Notes under the pieces: model-generated
What the model saw: the letters and a program-made list of their open reading frames with translations, nothing else
Databases searched by the model: none
What the model was told of the DNA's origin: nothing
Shown: piece by piece, positions 33,366 to 45,130 of the stretch
How positions within the stretch are numbered: position 1 is the stretch's first letter
Layout of the letters: each line of letters opens with the position of its first letter
Assembly (NCBI GenBank): GCA_019925095.2
Contig: CM034412.1
Span: forward strand, 6,259,501 to 6,323,500
Reading direction: 5' to 3'
Source: Dendrolimus kikuchii
Lineage: Eukaryota > Arthropoda > Insecta > Lepidoptera > Lasiocampidae
DNA: 64,000 nt
Position numbers and translations under genes: made by a program

Positions 33366-34389
33366 TCTACTATTACAATCGTGTCGAAATGTTCGTTCAC
33401 TGGCGTCACAATGGCGCCATAATTAATGTTTTGCACGATTTCCAAATTCAAAAAACACTGAATTCAATGAAAACGAGATTGTTTACGTATTCTATAAATA
33501 CACTATGATAATTTTGAGTTGCCATCGAGATATTTTTTTAAATTTGACGTGCTTTATTCAGTCGCTATTTTCACTACCCAGACTCTTATAGCAAACTTTG
33601 GGCTCGGTGGTCAGCTATGTAAAACTATTTTTTCCTTAGCAAACTAGAAGATTCTTTTATTCATACTGAAATGCTTGCATATCGCATACCATGGCTTATA
33701 TAATGGCAGGTGGCGGCTTAATTTTAGCTGCATTAATATATTTTCGCATGCGCCCGACACACACATTGTGCATCGAATAAGGTATCGCAATGCATTACTA
33801 TAATGGCTATCATTTAAAAGAACCTAGAATTACGCGTTTAAAAACAACAGGTCTGAATATCGATAGCGATCTACATAATTGCATAACATTAAGATACAAT
33901 TTAAGAAGTTTAAGTACAGAAGACAATAGGCGGTCTTATCACTAAAAGCAATTTCTTCCAGACAACCTTAGGATGGATTAGAGAAAAATTGTGTAACATG
34001 TGGGTTTTGCAATGTAACTAGAATAAAAATAAATATAAATAAAATTATATATATATAAAATTTTGTAATGGCAAGTATAATAGACATAGAAATAAGACAA
34101 AAATATACATATATTGATATATACAGGTGTTTCCAGACGTATGTTTTATGCTATATTTGATGCTCTATGGCGAAAAATGCCCATCACTTTATGGAAAACG
34201 GTTACCATCGCATACTTATTATTAAGAAGATACCACCGCTTAAATGCCATCATTCAAATGTGTAGATTTGAAGTCGAGTCATATGTTCTGTCGCATATAT
34301 TTTGGGTTTTCTTTTTTATGCTTGCTTGTAAGCTGGCAAACGGTGCACAGCAGTTTCCGTCGCCCGTGAATGATAAAATTAATACTTAC
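33366..34389. other. Unassigned DNA
   Basis: No gene. 33700-33780 shares a short repeat with 31435-31545; (TA)n-rich sequence lies near 34045-34060. Confidence 0.4.
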
Positions 34390-34720
34390 TAACTCCGTTG
34401 GCTCAGCGACCCAAAGTGGGTCTTGGCCTCCGAAACGAGCATGCCACTTTTCTCTGCCCTGTGCGGTTTCTTGCCAGTTATCGGCTCCTAGCTCCGACAG
34501 GTCAGCCTCCACTCTGTCCTTCCAGCGATATTTGGGACGGCCGACCGGACCTCCTAATATGCTTTCCTCGCGCTGCGATCCTCTCCCATCCTTTCTACGT
34601 GAGCGAGCCAGCGGAAGCGGTGAGCTTTTATTTCTCCTATTATGTTAGGCTCGACCACGAGATTCTCGATTTCGAGGTTGGTTCGGACCGTCCAGCTACC
34701 ATCCTCTCTCTTTGTTGGAC
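34390..34720 (-). pseudogene. LINE C-terminal tail (RTE-type), minus strand
   Basis: Minus-strand translation gives GRPKYRWKDRVEADLSELGA and NWQETAQGREKWHARF, the GRP-x-x-x-W..DL...W...AQDR.KW pattern found at the end of RTE-type LINE ORFs. Just upstream, in another frame, RFRWLARSRRKDG fits the preceding basic segment. Frameshifted and without the reverse transcriptase. Confidence 0.7.
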
Positions 34721-34914
34721 CCAGAATGATATGAAAGATAAAATAAATGTTTTGAGAATTTTGAAAATATGGTTAGGCATGTAACCGTAATGATGCAAGG
34801 CAATGAATAATAAATACACTTACTATATAGGGGTAGCTATACCATTGTTGGCAGCCCCAGTGATTTGCACCATGTAAGTTTATTTAGTTTATTTTTTATT
34901 TTGTAGTCACATAA

Positions 34915-35065
34915 TTATGCATGTCTTTGAAGACCACGGGCCATAAAAATGGCCAAGAACTTTGGAGGGCTTGTGTAGGGCCATGAAAAGAACAACACGT
35001 AAAGGCCCCTTGACAAATTTAATGTAAATGTGACGAGACACTGACACATAATAATATTATTATTA
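34915..35065 (+). mobile_element. Family J LINE 3' UTR-like repeat, copy 1
   Basis: GACCACGGGCCATAAAAATG, AACTTTGGAGG, AACACGTAAAGGCCCCTTGA, CAAATTTAATGTAAATGTGA and GACACTGAC align with the reverse complement of 39545-39745. It ends in a TAT/ATT-rich simple repeat, plausible as a LINE tail. Confidence 0.6.
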
Positions 35066-36435
35066 TCCTTGTATAACTACAATAAAAAAAACTGTATTGT
35101 GTTTTCTTAATGTTTTGAATAAATTGATACGGTGCCAATAATAGTATAATAGTTTACCCTACCTAATAATAACAATTATAAAAAATAACAAGCGCCACTC
35201 AATCTTTTTATAAAAATAATATTTTTTTAAAATTCTTACATTCGAAATTTAAATACTGCTAAAGTTTTTTATCCAGTGTTCGAAATTTAAAACAAAATAG
35301 TAACATTTCTACTAACCTGACAAAATATATAAAAGTTTAAATGTTTCAGAGTCTATTAAATAAAATGACCCTATCTCCATTAACTATTGCACATTAGTAA
35401 ACAAATAGGGCCGATAACTATAATGGGCTTGTAAAGGGCCAGTAATGACCTCATTCAATCTAAATAGGTCATTCCACCCTCCGTGGTTTGGGGTCAGTAC
35501 CCTCTAACAGGACCTGATGGTTTTTTGGTTATGCTCAGGGCTCCATTTTTTATCACAGTCCTAACGCCTGATATTAGTTATATGGATACCGTTAAATGCA
35601 GGGTGTGCATGGAAGGAATCCTCCGAGATATGTCTTGAGATGTCGTGATCACAGTATTGTTATTTAGCTGTATCAAAAATTTGTGACAAGTAGATTGTTT
35701 TTAGAATGATACGTAATAAATAAATAGTGTAATTCTTTGTTAATATATTGTTTAACACATGACGCATATTAAGTAATATATAGGTATAATTAAAATAACG
35801 AGTTACATAAAATTATAATTAATTGATATTAGTGACATCTAGCGAACCAGTTGATATAGTCATAAATACTGTTCAAGACATAAAATATGCTTATAGAAAA
35901 CTATTAACCTGTCAACACTAAAATTAAATTATTGAATGGCAACATTTTCTTTAAAAAATTGTCTTCCAACACGGCTTCCTTCGATTTCATGTCGCCTTCC
36001 GTTTTATTATTTTCAGACCCATTATTTAATATAATTAAAGTTTATTTGCTGTATAGAGGAAATTTTAAAAATTGAATTACTTCTTTTTTGATACGAAAAG
36101 ATTGTCCACATATTGTTTTCAATAAACATTAATTTAGCAAGAAATTATTGTAATTATGCAGTCTTATAATTATTTATTTTGGTGAGCAACGAAGTATTCT
36201 AACTATCTACTTTAATACTGCTCAACACGATATCGCCATTTTTGTTCCACGTCAAGATGGTGTTATTTGCCTGCCTTAGCGATGCTGTGAAAATAAAATT
36301 TACGTGAATAAATGGCTTTACAAACGTTTATCATATTGATATTTGAATTACCTGTATTTGTTTCCCGATAATAACAAATATTAGCCGATTTAGTGTTTAA
36401 ACATAAATCTATTCCTTTTAAATAGAACATAATAA
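35066..36435. other. Unassigned AT-rich DNA
   Basis: No gene. 35370-35640 is GC-richer and carries AATGACCT/AGGTCATT near 35442-35475, but no element could be delimited. Confidence 0.4.
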
Positions 36436-36600
36436 TACTAGTGGACCTAGCAGACGTTGTCCAGCCTTAAAAGTAAAATTTAGAACCCAATTGCAACGCC
36501 TGCTACCGGATCCGATTGTAAATCTAAACTATTCCGGGACCCGTTGGCATATTCACAAAAAAATTCATTAAGATCGGTCCAGATTAAACGTTTCTATACA
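36436..36600 (+). repeat. Family M dispersed repeat, copy 2
   Basis: Aligns with 31140-31260. It is preceded by CTAGTGGACCTAGCAGACGT, a sequence often found at the edge of lepidopteran Helitron-like repeats. Confidence 0.55.
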
Positions 36601-36679
36601 TGATAAAATAAAATGGTATACGCTATGTATTGATGTCAATGTTCGAAGGTAAGTTATCTCGAGATGTATATTGGAGCGT

Positions 36680-36830
36680 GCTTGCCGTGTACGCCAAGAT
36701 GCGGGCCCTTCCGCATTCCGCCCGGCCGCCGACCCACTGCGCCACTACCACACTAGCCCTGATCCTGCCGAGGGCTGACCACACGATCGATATTGATTCT
36801 ATCGATATCACGAAGCGACTGAAACAGTGC
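36680..36830. promoter_or_regulatory. GC-rich block with two ATCGATA (DRE-like) sites; possible host regulatory DNA
   Basis: ATCGATA at 36786-36792 and TATCGATA at 36800-36807 match the DNA replication-related element bound by DREF in insects. The preceding 90 bp are unusually GC-rich for this window. No gene is seen next to it, so a promoter role is only a suggestion. Confidence 0.2.
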
Positions 36831-36954
36831 AGTACTTTTATCATTACAATATATAAAAATGTGAAACAAATTTAAGTACGTTACTGTGATTGTTAAATCA
36901 AAGATTAAATTGTTTTACAGATAGATTTAAAAGCTGAACATAGGCTAAAAAATA

Positions 36955-37115
36955 TTACATTAAATCTATAATAATATTATAAAATTCTAAATATGCCGTG
37001 TCTGTACATTAAAGCTATTTAAAAAAAAAACAACTGGAATAGACTATATAAACAATCGAGAACACGATGCATTTTTTTTAGATATCTTGTGTTTGTTCGG
37101 GATTCACGTAAAATT
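36955..37115 (-). mobile_element. Family F repeat end, copy 1
   Basis: The reverse complement matches 52180-52335: CATCGTGTTCTC, CCAGTTGTTTTTTTTTTAAA, GTACAGACACGGCAT and TATAATATTATA in the same order, preceded by TTTTACGTGAATCCCGAAC. Confidence 0.65.
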
Positions 37116-38319
37116 AAATAAAATAAATTATATATAAATACAAATTACCCAGCAAAAATATTCTTATGTAGCCAGGAGTACTGAATCTGCAGTCCATAGG
37201 TATTATATTTATAATGGGTGAATTTGTTTGTATAACTTTTTTTCCGGCCTTGAGTAATAATCAATTACTATAGTACAATTTGATAAGTATCTTCATCTAA
37301 ATATCTCCATTGAAGAATAACGGCACAATTTTTAAATCCATGGTTTATGCAACTGAAATCGCGTTCAACATTCTATCTATATCTTATAACAAATATGTAA
37401 TCGATAATGATTATTCGATATTTGAAGTAACAACTTTAACAGCAGCCATGTATGGATCCTTGATAATGCTATGACACCCATCATCCAACTGCGCTTAATA
37501 TTTGTACCCCAGAATGCTAAATTATTATTAATAATATACTTAATTCTCCATACTAGTTCTACATATAGGTTGCAAAAGACATCCAAAGAAATATCGATAA
37601 ACTAATGACGTTCAAGCCCCATCACTAAGAGAATGTTTAACGGGCCTCAGCTCTACATAGCCTTGCCTTAGCTTACATAGGTACCGCTAAACGATACATC
37701 AAAGGCTAGTGCTTCGGTAATGGCTTATTACAGCACTATCTCAGTAGAAGAGATTACACAGAGCGATTCAGTAATATTAACGGTGCTCACCTTATCAATG
37801 CTCTTTGCTTTGTTGTGGTCCTGGTACAAGCTGGAAGTAAATATTGATGTTTGGTCATATTTCAAAGTAGGGTTTTGTTTATTGTCCCGTCGTGGTTAAA
37901 GAAAGAAGTGTTTGGTAGACGTACAACGGTATCTTTGACGGTAGTCAAAGTTATTTTATAATAATGGACCACTGGGCTTATCTATTTACAAACAAGAGGA
38001 GATGATTACTGGACTTATGAAATGCGTTTTTTTGAATATGGACTGTAATGATGGACGATATTTTATCGTTGATTAAGCTAATCTCATATGCGCTAGAAAT
38101 AATCTCATGCCCTGTAGATAAGTGGTATTGGTGCTAAACCAATATAATGAAAATGTATAAGAATGACATAATACTTAGCGTAACAATGTATATACCATAC
38201 ATTTTCTATACTATTTGTTTAGTGCTAATGCCACGTGTCTACCTAGCCATTTTAAGATTAAATAAACATTGTTATGTAACAAGCTTTATAGAAACAATTT
38301 TCTGTAATCTCCATCTATA
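37116..38319. other. Unassigned AT-rich DNA
   Basis: No gene supported. Confidence 0.4.
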
Positions 38320-38410
38320 CTGTATACTTTACTAATATTATAAAGAGGTAAAGTTTGTGACGTTGTAGGGGGTAATCTCTGGATCTACTAAAGCGATTTT
38401 AAAAATTTTA
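38320..38410 (+). mobile_element. Helitron-like 5' end fragment
   Basis: TACTAATATTATAAAGAGG and GTGACGTTGTAGGGGGTAAT match the 5' part of the element at 25626-25826 read on its minus strand. The CTAG end is absent. Confidence 0.5.
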
Positions 38411-38493
38411 AATTAGTTTCTTATATAAAGGAAGCTGTATCATTGTTGGTACCGTCCCAGTGATCGGCAACCTGTAAATATATTTAAGATATA

Positions 38494-38965
38494 CAATCAT
38501 TGAGGAGAAAAAGAGATGGATGGATTGTATAAAGGGTGATATGTTGATTTGTGGTGTGACAGAGGACGTGTCGTGGACGTTATATCCGTGCAGGAACGGA
38601 GAAAGAAGACAATTTCCTGCGGCCGGGTGGCCTGTCGTAAGAGGCGACAAAACAACCCACAGCCAGGTGGTAGGGCATTTGCCCGACTGGATGGCTACCA
38701 CCCCTGGTCTAAAGTATGTCGCCATAATAACCTTGAGTTGTGTTCCGGCATTAGTGACCAGGTTCCAGTCTCCCTTAAGAGAGCAGCAGCGCATTTGTAG
38801 CTGTTGCAAATGTCCATAGGCGATAGTAACCGCTTTCCATCAAGTGAGCCGTCTGCCTGTCTGCTGAACTCCTGCAATAAAAAAAACGTATTTCAGAATA
38901 GAGGAGTATTAAAGGAAAAGACATATTGTGCCAACCCCGAATAAATGGTAGAAGATGAAAGAAAA
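38494..38965 (+). pseudogene. LINE C-terminal tail split by SINE A
   Basis: Plus-strand codons before the SINE read KKRWMDCIKGDMLICGVTED and SWT; after it KEKTYCANPE then a stop. Together they form the short C-terminal segment (KRWxDxIKxDM..GV..ED...W..KTxCANP) of a common lepidopteran LINE. SINE A (38582-38886) sits between Trp-Thr and the last dozen residues. The remainder of the LINE is absent. Confidence 0.65.
38582..38886 (+). mobile_element. SINE A copy 10, full length
   Basis: TCCGTGCAGGAACGGAGAAA to CTCCTGCAATAAAAAAAA on the plus strand. Flanks GACGTTAT and ACGTATTT are similar, but not a clean target duplication. It interrupts a LINE C-terminal tail. Confidence 0.85.
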
Positions 38966-39010
38966 CAGAGAGATACAATCATTGAGGGAGGCTGCCAACA
39001 ATGGTATAGT

Positions 39011-39544
39011 TCACCCTAAAACAAGATATTCGTGTTTACTTATTCTATTTCGTAAAACCTCTAGTTTAGGTATAAAACTTTTAATCTTAGTCTAGTCTGT
39101 TGTTTTAGGACTGTGGCCATAATGTTTTGCTTCGAGACGTGTATCATTAGTTTTTTTGTAGGCTTTTGTGTTTGGATTTTTTTTATTTATTAATTCCTAG
39201 AGTTTTCCAATGCCTAGTAATTACCTCTATTTTACTTACATAAAAACTCAATTAGGTTTTATATAATATTAAGAGAAGCTAAAAAGCTTTTCGGTAAACC
39301 TGCAGCCTACCTCTCCATACCCCTTAGCCACTCACACTCATGTTGTCTTTTGCCAATCTTGTACGGCGTTTTTAGGGGCCCATGCAAAGAGTGGCGAGTC
39401 ACCGTCGGCCCATTTTAGTCATGTTCTGCGAACATTGCGACAGGCAGACGCCATGGTCCCCACAGTCCCAGATCCCTGGTTCCATTACCAGTTCATCCCA
39501 ATAGCCCCGTACGTTTTGTTCTTATTTCCAATAATAATAGTCTT
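39011..39544. other. Unassigned; GC-richer part at 39300-39500
   Basis: 39340-39500 is GC-richer and may belong to the same minus-strand element as the family J sequence that follows, but no protein motif could be read. Confidence 0.35.
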
Positions 39545-39745
39545 ACACGGGCGTGACACTGACCGGGGCTGGTCCTTGGGTCATTTTTATATGGTGTAGA
39601 CAGGGATAATCGCCGGTCAGTGTCACGCCACATTTAGATTAAATTTGTCTAAGGGGCATCTACGTGTTGGCTTTCCAATGGCCCCACGCATGGCCTCCAA
39701 AAGTCCGAGCCATTTTTACGGCCAGTGGTCTTAGAGACATACAAG
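39545..39745 (-). mobile_element. Family J repeat, copy 2, with 16-bp inverted repeat
   Basis: The reverse complement aligns with 34915-35020. Within it GCGTGACACTGACCGG (39551-39566) and its exact complement (39613-39628) flank 46 bases. The copy at 34915 has only one such half, so the inverted copy was added here. Confidence 0.6.
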
Positions 39746-40320
39746 ATAAGCTAGTACGTATATAAACCTTCTTTGAAAAATTATCTAACTGATGATGAAA
39801 ACCAATTAATAATCCATTGCGTTACTTAGGAGTAGTTAGCAGATATACAGACAGACGCGGAAAAAGACTTTGTTTTATACTGTGTAAAGAAGTGTTAAAT
39901 GTAATGAATCTGATGAGTGTATGTGCGTGGCTTTCTGAAAATTTATATCCAATATGTTCCGTCTAAAACGGCACAGGTAAAAAAAAAATCACGGCTTAAA
40001 AGAGATATTTTATTTTAAATTTTCGTGTATCGAAGTAGACCCCATTTCGAACTATGACATTGAAATTTGCAAATTTAATAAAAGAATTAAAATAGATTTA
40101 TTCGGAAGAATAAATTTAGGATTATAGATTTATGATATTTAGAATAGAGTACATTAATATAATACGAGAATATTTAGTTATTGTAACTATTTGCACGTCA
40201 CATGAATAACAAACCGCCCTGGAAACTTTCTACTATAAAATATCTATTCATGTAATTATTGTTTTTGAGTACATATATGTTTTTGTAAACAAAGATTGGT
40301 TGATTGTTTGTATAAGCCGC
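39746..40320. other. Unassigned AT-rich DNA
   Basis: Nothing recognised. Confidence 0.4.
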
Positions 40321-40910
40321 GTTTTTTTTTTTTATTGGACTTGACTTTATGTTGTTGGTCCGAAGACCTTACAACTTTACCGGGGTCTTTGGGGCGAGTG
40401 CCTTCGCGAAGCGAAGGCGCTCGAGCCCGGGGGGGCAACTTGCTCGAGGGAGCTCCCTAAGGAGTTTTACCTCGGCTGGACTGTTGCCATGAATGGGGAA
40501 TGAATTTAATGATGCCCACCATAGGGCGACACAAAATACTAATTGAGAACGGGCGACGGGTAATATAAAGCCCGAAGGGAAGGATCACGGCGGGCCGGGA
40601 TCGGTGGTTTGCGGTGGCCTACGCTATCTTACTGCCGTTTCGCAACGTGTTATGTACTTTGCCCAGGGGATTTGTTGGTCATAGAGCGAAATGGTTTTTA
40701 GGCGAAGGCTAGCGCGTTTGGGGGAGCGAAGCGTGCCCGGGGAAAAGAACATTGCCTAGCTGCCGCAAAGAGGGCCAACTCCACATCTGGAGTTTTTGGG
40801 ATGTCTTTTCTCCGGGTTTAAAACCTCTAGGAAGTCCTCACATCTGTCTGGCATTGCGAAACCATTCGCCTAGTTCTGTGACAGCTGTCTGCAGCCGGAT
40901 AATATAGTAT
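40321..40910 (-). mobile_element. Family C retroposon, copy 2, longer
   Basis: The poly(A) end at left (T-run 40322-40334) and 40335-40548 match 10332-10545, including the GC stem (40395-40407 with 40411-40423, one changed base). The copy continues GC-rich to about 40910. Minus-strand LQTAVTELGEWFRNARQM near 40905-40850 may be the end of an ORF, but stops follow, so coding is unproven. Confidence 0.6.
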
Positions 40911-41389
40911 AAGATACACTTGTGTTTAAACAAAAGGGAGGTACCTACGGCCATTTTTTTTACAATGTTCTGCATTTCATCAATTGGGCATCCCCATAAA
41001 GCATCAAAACAATAGTTATTGTTAACACTATCGGGTGTATTCGCAAGATTTTTATCGTAGTAAAAAGTATTGGCGGCAAACGTTTTAAGCTTTTTTTATG
41101 AGTCATGTTGAATATGTTTATATATTTCTGTGTTACCTGCGAAACTATTAGGAAACCACTCAATAAAATATTAATTATAGCTCTTGGAGTACAAGAAGGC
41201 AAGCGGGCTTTACTCGTGATTGAACGTGTACATGCGTATTGCGGTAGTGTGCGTGTCTGACGGAACGATCAGAAGCCTTACTCTCAAACACCTTTCGTCG
41301 TTCGTTTTAGTTCGATCAACTCGAGAGCCAATAAAATTTTAGATAGAAGAAAGAAAGAACAAAGATTTCCGTAAAACTACAATAAATAA
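40911..41389. other. Unassigned AT-rich DNA
   Basis: No gene. Confidence 0.4.
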
Positions 41390-41550
41390 TCTATATATAT
41401 AATTGAAGTCCACATATATAGTGAACCATCACAATATCTCAGGAACTATAATACCTATAGACTTGAAATTTGGCATGGACCTTCCTTTCGTCAAGTAGAG
41501 GTCAGCTAAGAACGGATTTTACGGCACGCAAGCGGCCGGGTATCAGCTAG
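41390..41550 (+). mobile_element. Short non-autonomous Helitron-like element
   Basis: Begins TCTATATATATAATTG after an A and ends GGGTATCAGCTAG before a T. 161 bp. Body ATCTCAGGAACTATAATACC..GACTTGAAATTTGG is non-coding. No hairpin of the classic length is obvious before the end. Confidence 0.5.
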
Positions 41551-41720
41551 TAATATTATAAAGTGGCAAGATTTATATGTTTGTAACGAATAAACTCAAA
41601 ACTACTAGACCGATTTCAAAAATTCTTTCACCGTTAAATGCTACAGTATCCCTGAGTAATATATAGACTATATTTGTTACTAGAAAAAATTAGAGATCTA
41701 CTAAAGCTTCAATAATGTAA
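41551..41720 (+). mobile_element. Second Helitron-like 5' fragment
   Basis: TAATATTATAAAGTGGCAAG, AACTACTAGACCGATTTC and the CACCGTTAAATGCTAC block follow the preceding element directly and resemble the start of Helitron-like repeats. The TC start and the 3' end are missing. Confidence 0.35.
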
Positions 41721-42189
41721 GCCAAGGTGTTATAAAATTTGACATAAAATTGTCTTTCATCACATGCGCTGCGGAAACTATTGATGATCGAACTGAAAAA
41801 AGTTCTACAATATTAAAGAATATCCTAATATCTACAAAAAACTTCACTATACCATATGTTCAACTATTGTAGTTGTGTCACTATAACTACTTTTTAAAAT
41901 TGATAAAAATGCCGAACAAAGCAGTACATGTTATCCATAGTGTTGTATTAATCCTTATTCAAATAAGTCAAGTAGATTGTAGATATGTAGATTACTTTTT
42001 GAATTATTCAAATCGGACATTCCATTCAAAAGATATTACGAATTTTAAAATGTCAATCTAAACAAAATACTTGGCGCTGGAATCGGGTTCTAAGATTTTT
42101 ATGAAATTTTTTGTGTGTTTGAGTGCCCCGGATGCTTTAGATTCACAATTAATTGCACTCGGTAAGTGGCGCAGGAATCGGGTTATAAT
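41721..42189. other. Unassigned DNA
   Basis: A 62-codon plus frame at 41873-42061 begins with a hydrophobic stretch but shows no family. Confidence 0.35.
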
Positions 42190-42425
42190 TTTTCATTTTT
42201 TCAGGGCAGGCTACTACATCTATTCGGAACATCCCAGAAACACGCATGGAGAAAATATCTATTTACACGAAACTTGAAGAGTCCCGGATAAGCCAGATTG
42301 TACTTTTCGGGAAAAACAGACTGGTAGCGCATTCCACAGCTTGCCGTACGCAGAAGGAACGTGGAGGCAAAACGCATCGTTCGCACTGGTGGTGTTTCCA
42401 CTGTGAAACGATGGCGTAGACCTTC
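42190..42425 (-). pseudogene. LINE C-terminal tail (Jockey/CR1-like)
   Basis: The minus-strand frame gives TPPVRTMRFASTFLLRTASC, MRYQSVFPEKYNL and LFKFRVNRYF, matching the pattern R-T..F..SF..RTA..W..LP..VFP..YNL..FK.RVNRYL found at the end of Jockey/CR1-type LINE proteins. No reverse transcriptase remains. Confidence 0.7.
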
Positions 42426-42429
42426 TCTT

Positions 42430-42582
42430 GTTTGACCTCTCTATCTCAACCTCCTATGCTATTCTCATTATCCTATCATAAGGTCTAGCAACGCGTTGTC
42501 TCCCCCCCTAGTGTTATAAATGGTTTATAGGGGACGGTAACCACTTTCCATAAGCTGAGCCGTCTGCCAATATAAAAAAATC
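42430..42582 (+). mobile_element. SINE B-like 3' half
   Basis: The pyrimidine-rich stretch ending CTCATTATCCTATC, GTCTAGCAACGCGTTG, then GGGGACGGTAACCACTTTCC, AGCTGAGCCGTCTGCC and a short poly(A): the B middle and shared LINE tail. The head is missing. Confidence 0.55.
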
Positions 42583-43603
42583 GTTTTTCAAGTTCTCACT
42601 GAAACTATTTTGTGTTTTAAAAGTAAAATAAAACAAGTGTCATAAAGTAATATAAACATCTTTATTGTCCCCTAGTTATTAATGTCATGTTATACAAAGT
42701 TGCTTACATAAAAATATATATTTTCAAATAAAACTAGGGTGGGATCCTTTCTGGGCCGAGAATTTATTAAAATCAATTATCGATTTTTAACATTATTCCA
42801 TTTATTTCAGTCTCATTTTAAAAACACTGAACGATTTCAAGTTGAATGACCTTACAATTAAAATATAAAAAAATACAAATAAACAGTCTTATCTAAATAC
42901 TATCTACATACAAAAATATTATAGAATCATCTATTTACTTGAAGTAATGGGGAAAGAAAAGCGTTGCACTTTTATATATGTACATTTTTTAAGCTGAGTC
43001 GATTAAAATGGTAACTCGAATTATTGGAAGTGTCATATAATAAAGAGGGAGCCAAAGTGTTTATTATATAACCTAAAATATGTTGCTTTCTTAACAATCT
43101 ATGGTTAATTTTCGAAGGCTTCTCGAATAATGTACAATGTAAATGAAGAAAACCTTTCAAAAAATCATATTTGCCTCTTTTTGCTTGTCATTTTTTCAAT
43201 TTCTTAAAACTAAGTCCTCATGACATTTTAAAATTAGAATAAAGATGGCCGTGTTTTTTAAGGCCGGTACATACTATCTTATAATAATGACAATTAATAA
43301 TAAAAAAGTAAAAATAATTTATTATGGAATACAAATGCATGAAGGATATGTGCATTATTATTCAAATATAATATCAGTCATATAATATCTTATTAACTAG
43401 TGAGTATTTATTTAAATTATATGAATAATGTAATATTTGATGCATAACAAAGGGCAGGTTCATGATGAGATGTACTGATAAGGCCATGTCACAACGATGT
43501 TAATCTGAAAACAAAGAAAACAAACATAAGTTTAAGGACTATAATCCAAAATAATTTAATGCCTTAAATTGAAATGATGAAATACAGAGTTCTTCTATTC
43601 ATT
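42583..43603. other. Unassigned AT-rich DNA
   Basis: No gene or repeat recognised. Confidence 0.4.
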
Positions 43604-43720
43604 CACATAGCGTGGGTTTGAATCCCAAGCACTGTTAGGCAATTTTCTGAACTTTGCTACTGTAAGTAATGAGATATTTACTTGTTTTGCCATGTTTTAA
43701 AGATATATGTGTACAAGTCT
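43604..43720 (+). mobile_element. SINE H fragment (B-box region)
   Basis: TGGGTTTGAATCCCAAGCAC carries a good pol III B box (GGTTTGAATCC) and is followed by GTTAGGCAATTTTCTGAAC, as in the H copy at 44379. The A-box side is missing. Confidence 0.5.
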
Positions 43721-44324
43721 TAATTTTTAATTATACATCATGTACTGTTCCCGAAGAAGAATAGGTGTGACAATTGTGAGGTTAAAAATGTAATTCTGGA
43801 AAAATTCCAAAATCTCACATTTCTATTGTTCATCAAAGGGCACCATAAATCTCATTTCTCTCTCGTTTTACAGAAAAAACACCATAAAAATGTTTAACCT
43901 CAGTTTAAACATACAATGTTTCTTAAAAAAATTTTGACAAGATCAATCAAAAGTGTAAGTATTAAAAAGTTACACATACAAAATAGATAGACGGAGCCCC
44001 GAGCTCTCAGAATGAAGCCGGCCAAAGGAAGTCTATTATGGATAGATAGTAAGCCGATCGGTTACGAAAACTTAGCATTAAATAATCAAGTTAGCACAGA
44101 TATAGGAAGAATAATTTCCATTGGATACATTACTATTAACCACACAGTCACAAAACAACTGTATATATGTACAGTTTACGCACACAAGTATTACAAAATG
44201 CTTCATTTCATTTGACACTAGTTCAAGTAGGCTTCGTATATACTATTATTCATTCGAGGTTATATTTAAACAGATTATTATTTGAATTATAATAATAATT
44301 ATATAATTTGTATAGATAAAATTC
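43721..44324. other. Unassigned AT-rich DNA
   Basis: No supported gene. Confidence 0.4.
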
Positions 44325-44640
44325 CTGTGTCGTGGTAGCATAATAGCTAGCGCACGCGTCCCAAACTTAAAGGGCGCGGGTTTGAATGCTGGCCGGAACG
44401 CGCATGCGCCACTTAGGCAGTTTTCTGACCTAATTTGCATATTGTTGCAATATACCACGTGCTAACAATGGTGAAGAAAAACATCGTGATGATACTTGCA
44501 TGCACATCGGGGTAACCGATGAGTCAAACCGCCAAGCCGCCTTAGACAACCGTGGCGGGTTTACTGTCGTTCCCCTATACGGGGAGGCACGAGCCCAGCA
44601 GTGGGACGTTGATGAGCTCTTTTCATTTATTATTATAATA
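44325..44640 (+). mobile_element. SINE H, tRNA-headed, near full length
   Basis: The head contains TAGCATAATAG (44336-44346, A-box-like) and GGTTTGAATGC (44379-44389, B-box-like), at tRNA-like spacing. Then CTTAGGCAGTTTTCTGACC, CGTGCTAACAATGGTGAAG, AAGCCGCCTTAGACAACCGT and the CCCAGCAGTGGGACGTTGAT 3' part, followed by TTATTATTA. Transcription by pol III is inferred from the boxes. Confidence 0.7.
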
Positions 44641-45130
44641 GATAAAATTCCACATGTGGTATTCATGTAAATTTACGATTAATCAATTTTAGTGATATCT
44701 ACTGAACAAATTGGAACTATTATAGTCTGTCCAAGCATTTATTTTACTTTTCACAGCTTGATGACGGATTAATTAGTAATGTCCTAATACGTTACCGACT
44801 CGATTTGTTATAAAAATCAACTTCATTCATAAATAAGATTTAATTAATTTAACTTATATATATTTTCGTCTTATAAATATACCCCCATTTCAATTAACAT
44901 ATTTTACATATATTAAATATAAGTTGTTTTTGTGTATTAGAACGGCAATTCGCTATATTAAACATTTGTTATTTGGCAATACCGACTAATAGTAATAAAC
45001 GTAAAATACACTTATAATAATTGCGGTATTATTTTTCTTTCAGGTAGTTTCTTTTTTCAAATTGATTATTTTCGATTTATTTCTATAGTGTCGATGGTTT
45101 AATAGCCTGTGCATTACGTGACTCACAAAA
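44641..45130. other. Unassigned AT-rich DNA
   Basis: Nothing recognised. Confidence 0.4.
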
